Shown here: piece after piece, positions 61,995 to 64,000 of the stretch
Numbering within the stretch: position 1 is the stretch's first letter
How the letters are laid out: each line of letters begins with the position of its first letter
DNA from: Allohahella sp002354735
Lineage (GTDB): Bacteria; Pseudomonadota; Gammaproteobacteria; Pseudomonadales; Oleiphilaceae
Length of the DNA: 64,000 nucleotides
Assembly: GCF_047946665.1 (NCBI RefSeq)
Contig: NZ_CP172312.1
Coordinates: forward strand, 2,914,001 to 2,978,000
Reading direction: 5' to 3'
Notes under the pieces: model-generated
Database searches by the model: none
Told to the model about the DNA's origin: nothing
What the model saw: only the letters and a program-made list of their open reading frames with translations
Position numbers and translations under genes: made by a program

Positions 61995-63200
61995 TTACGC
62001 GCCCTCCTCTCTAACTTGGCCTTCGCGTGCCTGATCCGCCGACTTCGGGTACTCGTTTGGATACCTGCGGATATGCGCCTTGAGCTTGTCCATCTGAGCA
62101 TTCAGGGCGGGCGGCACCTGCTCGTAGACGTCGGTGATGAGTGACTCCAGCGGCGGAGGCGAACGTTTCTGCGCGCGCTTCATGGTTTCCAGAACCTCCT
62201 TGCGGAGACTCTCCTGCAAGTTCTTTTCCTGGCTCTCGTCCCACCATTTCTTCTTGATCAGCCAGCGCTGCATCCGCAGGATCGGATCCTTGTCGTGCCA
62301 GACGGCTTCTTCATCCTTGCTGCGATAGCCGGACGGATCATCTGACGAGGAATGCGCAGCGAGCCGGTAGGTGAGCATCTCGATCAGCACCGGTCGATTG
62401 TCATCGACGGCGAGTTTGCGAGCAGCTCGCGTGGCTGCCAGGACTGCGAGGATGTCGTTGCCATCCACCCGGATGACATCCATCTTGTAGCCGAAGGCCC
62501 TCGGTGCCACGCCGTCTGCCGCGAACTGTTCAACAGCGGGCGTGGAAATCGCGTAGCCATTATTGCGGCACAGGAAGATGACAGGGACACGCAGAACGGC
62601 GGCCATATTCAGTGCCGCATGGAAGTCACCTTCGGAAGCGGCGCCCTCACCGAAGTAGACCGCTGTACAGTGACCATCGCCAGCGAGTTTCTGACCATAG
62701 GCGTAGCCGGTGGCTTGGGGTATCTGAGTGGCGAGCGGCGATGACACCGTCATGTAATTGAGCTTGGTCGAACCATAATGCACCGGCATCTGGCGACCTT
62801 TACCGTAGTCAAGGTCATTACCGAACAGCTGGTTCATGAACTCTTCGATGGTGAAACCACGATACGCCAGTGAAGCCTGCTCACGGTATTGCGCCATGAT
62901 CATGTCACTATCGTCCAGTGCGGCGGTGCTGCCGACTACGGCGGCTTCCTCACCCGTACACTGCATGTAGAAACTGAGACGACCCTGACGCTGAGCAGCG
63001 AGCATGCGCTCATCCAGAATCCGGGTTGAAACCATGCTGCGATAGATACGCAGGGCCTGCGACTCATTCAGCTCGGGGGGCTTGCCGCCCTTATGGAGCG
63101 TCCCATCCACCTTTAGCAGGGAGAATGTCGGGATGCTGAATTCCGCGCCGTCCGTAAAAACCGGCGAATGAACGTCTTTCGATTTTTTTGTTGTTGTCAT
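61995..63200 (-). CDS. Branched-chain 2-oxoacid dehydrogenase E1 alpha subunit
   Basis: ATG 63200 is preceded by AGGAAGAGGAATT. The 401-residue subunit shows GRLSFYMQCTGEEAAVVGST, the TPP motif VYFGEGAASEGDFHAALNMA followed by FLCRNNGYAIS, and a loop YRLAAHSSSDDPSGYR. That loop holds Ser284-Ser286 and matches the phosphorylated loop of the mitochondrial branched-chain enzyme (HHSTSDDSSAYR). The complex converts branched-chain 2-oxoacids to acyl-CoA, NADH and CO2. It is the first gene of the operon, below the palindrome at 63270. Confidence 0.95.
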   Translation of the reverse strand: MTTTKKSKDVHSPVFTDGAEFSIPTFSLLKVDGTLHKGGKPPELNESQALRIYRSMVSTRILDERMLAAQRQGRLSFYMQCTGEEAAVVGSTAALDDSDMIMAQYREQASLAYRGFTIEEFMNQLFGNDLDYGKGRQMPVHYGSTKLNYMTVSSPLATQIPQATGYAYGQKLAGDGHCTAVYFGEGAASEGDFHAALNMAAVLRVPVIFLCRNNGYAISTPAVEQFAADGVAPRAFGYKMDVIRVDGNDILAVLAATRAARKLAVDDNRPVLIEMLTYRLAAHSSSDDPSGYRSKDEEAVWHDKDPILRMQRWLIKKKWWDESQEKNLQESLRKEVLETMKRAQKRSPPPLESLITDVYEQVPPALNAQMDKLKAHIRRYPNEYPKSADQAREGQVREEGA

Positions 63201-63269
63201 AATTCCTCTTCCTGATTGGGTCCGAGGGCCGGAGAGCCCCTTGTGAGGGCGCCGGTAGAACATGTTGGG

Positions 63270-63289
63270 TTACGTTAACGTTAACGTAA
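63270..63289. promoter_or_regulatory. Perfect 20-bp palindrome, LiuR-like operator, upstream of the dehydrogenase operon
   Basis: TTACGTTAACGTTAACGTAA at 63270-63289 equals its own reverse complement. It contains overlapping ACGTTAACGT-type units similar to the site of LiuR, the MerR-type regulator of branched-chain amino-acid degradation in gammaproteobacteria. It lies 70-89 bp before the E1alpha start. The palindrome is certain; the regulator's identity is inferred. Confidence 0.7.
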
Positions 63290-63477
63290 GATGCCCAGTT
63301 GCGATAGTGCTAAAAGTGAGAAAATTGTCTACAGCATCTCAAGGTCAGGTATTGATGTGGGCAGGTCGTTAGCATGGATGGTGGCCTCAGCGGTGTCAGT
63401 TGTCCTCTTCTTGAACAATAGAAGCGTTTGAGGCCTGAAGCAATTTCGGGGCGGACGGGCTTAATGGGGCCGAGGGG

Positions 63478-63921
63478 TCACGCTGTTTCGTTCGAACTTT
63501 TTTCTGGACGGAACAGGACATATCCCACAGGGAAGATCAGTAGCGACACCCCAACACCTGTAGTGAGCAGGTCGGCAAGCGTGTGGTAGTTCTGATACAG
63601 CATGAGGAGCCCGTAGCCGACTAATGACGAAACGAGCGGCCATAACAATGACGGCATTATGAAGAGCGCGACTAAAACCAGACTAATAGCAATTGCTGAA
63701 TGAGTGCTGTAGTCAAGCCCGACTGCAGGCCAGATGCCCAGTTGATAATCCAGTACCATCAGACCGTAGGTGACGATGAGACCATGGATAAGGAGCAGCA
63801 CACCTTTGCGTGCGTGAGCCCAGTCTGTAACCAAGGCTCTTTGGGCTATCAACACGATGCAGATGACACCGAGCAGAGGCACGTAGGCATCGGCGATCGT
63901 GTCCAGGGTTTCGTAATTCAT
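63478..63921 (-). CDS. Small integral membrane protein with PAP2-like motif remnants
   Basis: The 147-residue protein has about five membrane helices. Two short stretches, LDYSTHSAIAISL and YQNYHTLADLLTTGVGV, resemble the PSGH and H-x3-D motifs of PAP2 phosphatases, but the K-x6-RP motif is missing. It may be a reduced PAP2 relative or an unrelated membrane protein. An upstream hairpin-like repeat at 63982-64000 reaches the window end. Confidence 0.5.
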   Translation of the reverse strand: MNYETLDTIADAYVPLLGVICIVLIAQRALVTDWAHARKGVLLLIHGLIVTYGLMVLDYQLGIWPAVGLDYSTHSAIAISLVLVALFIMPSLLWPLVSSLVGYGLLMLYQNYHTLADLLTTGVGVSLLIFPVGYVLFRPEKSSNETA

Positions 63922-64000
63922 TGAGAGACTTCCTTGGGACCGCTTCGCCTTTTATTCGGCAGGATTCGTCCCGTTGGGAGAACCAGCCTGATCTGCTGGT

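Noticed and set aside
63982..64000. ACCAGC/GCTGGT hairpin at the window end
   Set aside because: A 6-bp stem cut by the window boundary; not enough context to call a terminator.

Overview
The window looks like chromosome of a free-living, probably marine or halotolerant, heterotrophic gammaproteobacterium. I judge this from a moderately high GC content, many periplasmic and outer-membrane proteins, chemoreceptors, an ectoine-degradation gene set, extracellular polyhydroxybutyrate (PHB) hydrolases, and families such as DUF6164, HupE/UreJ and LysE/RhtB. I cannot name the genus. I saw no tRNA, rRNA, insertion sequence, phage module or CRISPR array.

Layout. 1-3.4 kb: the N-terminus of a putative family-16 glycosidase lipoprotein, an NTF2-like/tautomerase pair with a divergent LysR regulator, and a BaiN-type flavoprotein. 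3.7-10 kb: a surface-lectin locus. One bulb-lectin protein is fused to a HAD-like hydrolase domain. Another carries two lectin domains, a LamG domain and a C-terminal di-haem cytochrome c peroxidase (MauG-like) module. A membrane-anchored helical protein lies between them. 10-20 kb: a periplasmic binding protein with an AraC regulator, a double-GAF protein, KptA, a lipoprotein with a probably frameshifted small membrane protein, a chemoreceptor, a GST, another binding protein, a START protein and YjbQ. 20-25 kb: a PHB depolymerase, a 3-hydroxybutyrate-oligomer hydrolase and a metallo-beta-lactamase-fold enzyme. 25-29 kb: a compact signalling operon (double-receiver regulator, LuxR regulator with a degenerate receiver, membrane histidine kinase). 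Its promoter closely resembles that of the START gene at 18.7 kb.

28.8-33 kb is a porin / DUF4956 / VTC / CotH operon. 33.5-36 kb is a three-gene cytoplasmic module: a coiled-coil protein, a HExxH metallopeptidase-like protein with a CFI-box, and a small partner. 36-41.6 kb holds LysE, a DJ-1/PfpI protein, a DUF7282-like protein, an HD-GYP phosphodiesterase, DUF6164 and a second chemoreceptor. On the minus strand at 33.1-33.2 and 37.4-37.5 kb are two homologous elements. Each has a sigma70-like promoter followed about 80 nt later by the same terminator hairpin, and I read them as a pair of paralogous small RNAs. 41.8-45 kb is a histidine-rich, metal-flavoured group (anchor protein, HupE/UreJ, His-rich peptide, MFS carrier with His-rich tail).

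49.3-54.5 kb is a four-gene ectoine catabolic operon (M20 deacetylase, DoeD, DoeA, DoeC). An AlbA_2/Schlafen-type ATP-binding regulator follows. 56.4-63.3 kb is a minus-strand operon for branched-chain 2-oxoacid dehydrogenase (E1alpha, E1beta, E2), then a Hanks-type Ser/Thr kinase and L-serine dehydratase. A perfect 20-bp palindrome resembling a LiuR operator lies upstream. The kinase next to an E1alpha that keeps the Ser-rich loop phosphorylated in the mitochondrial enzyme is one of the more testable ideas here. The best candidates for something undescribed are the small-RNA pair, the CFI-box metallopeptidase module, the lectin-enzyme fusions and the dehydrogenase-linked kinase.
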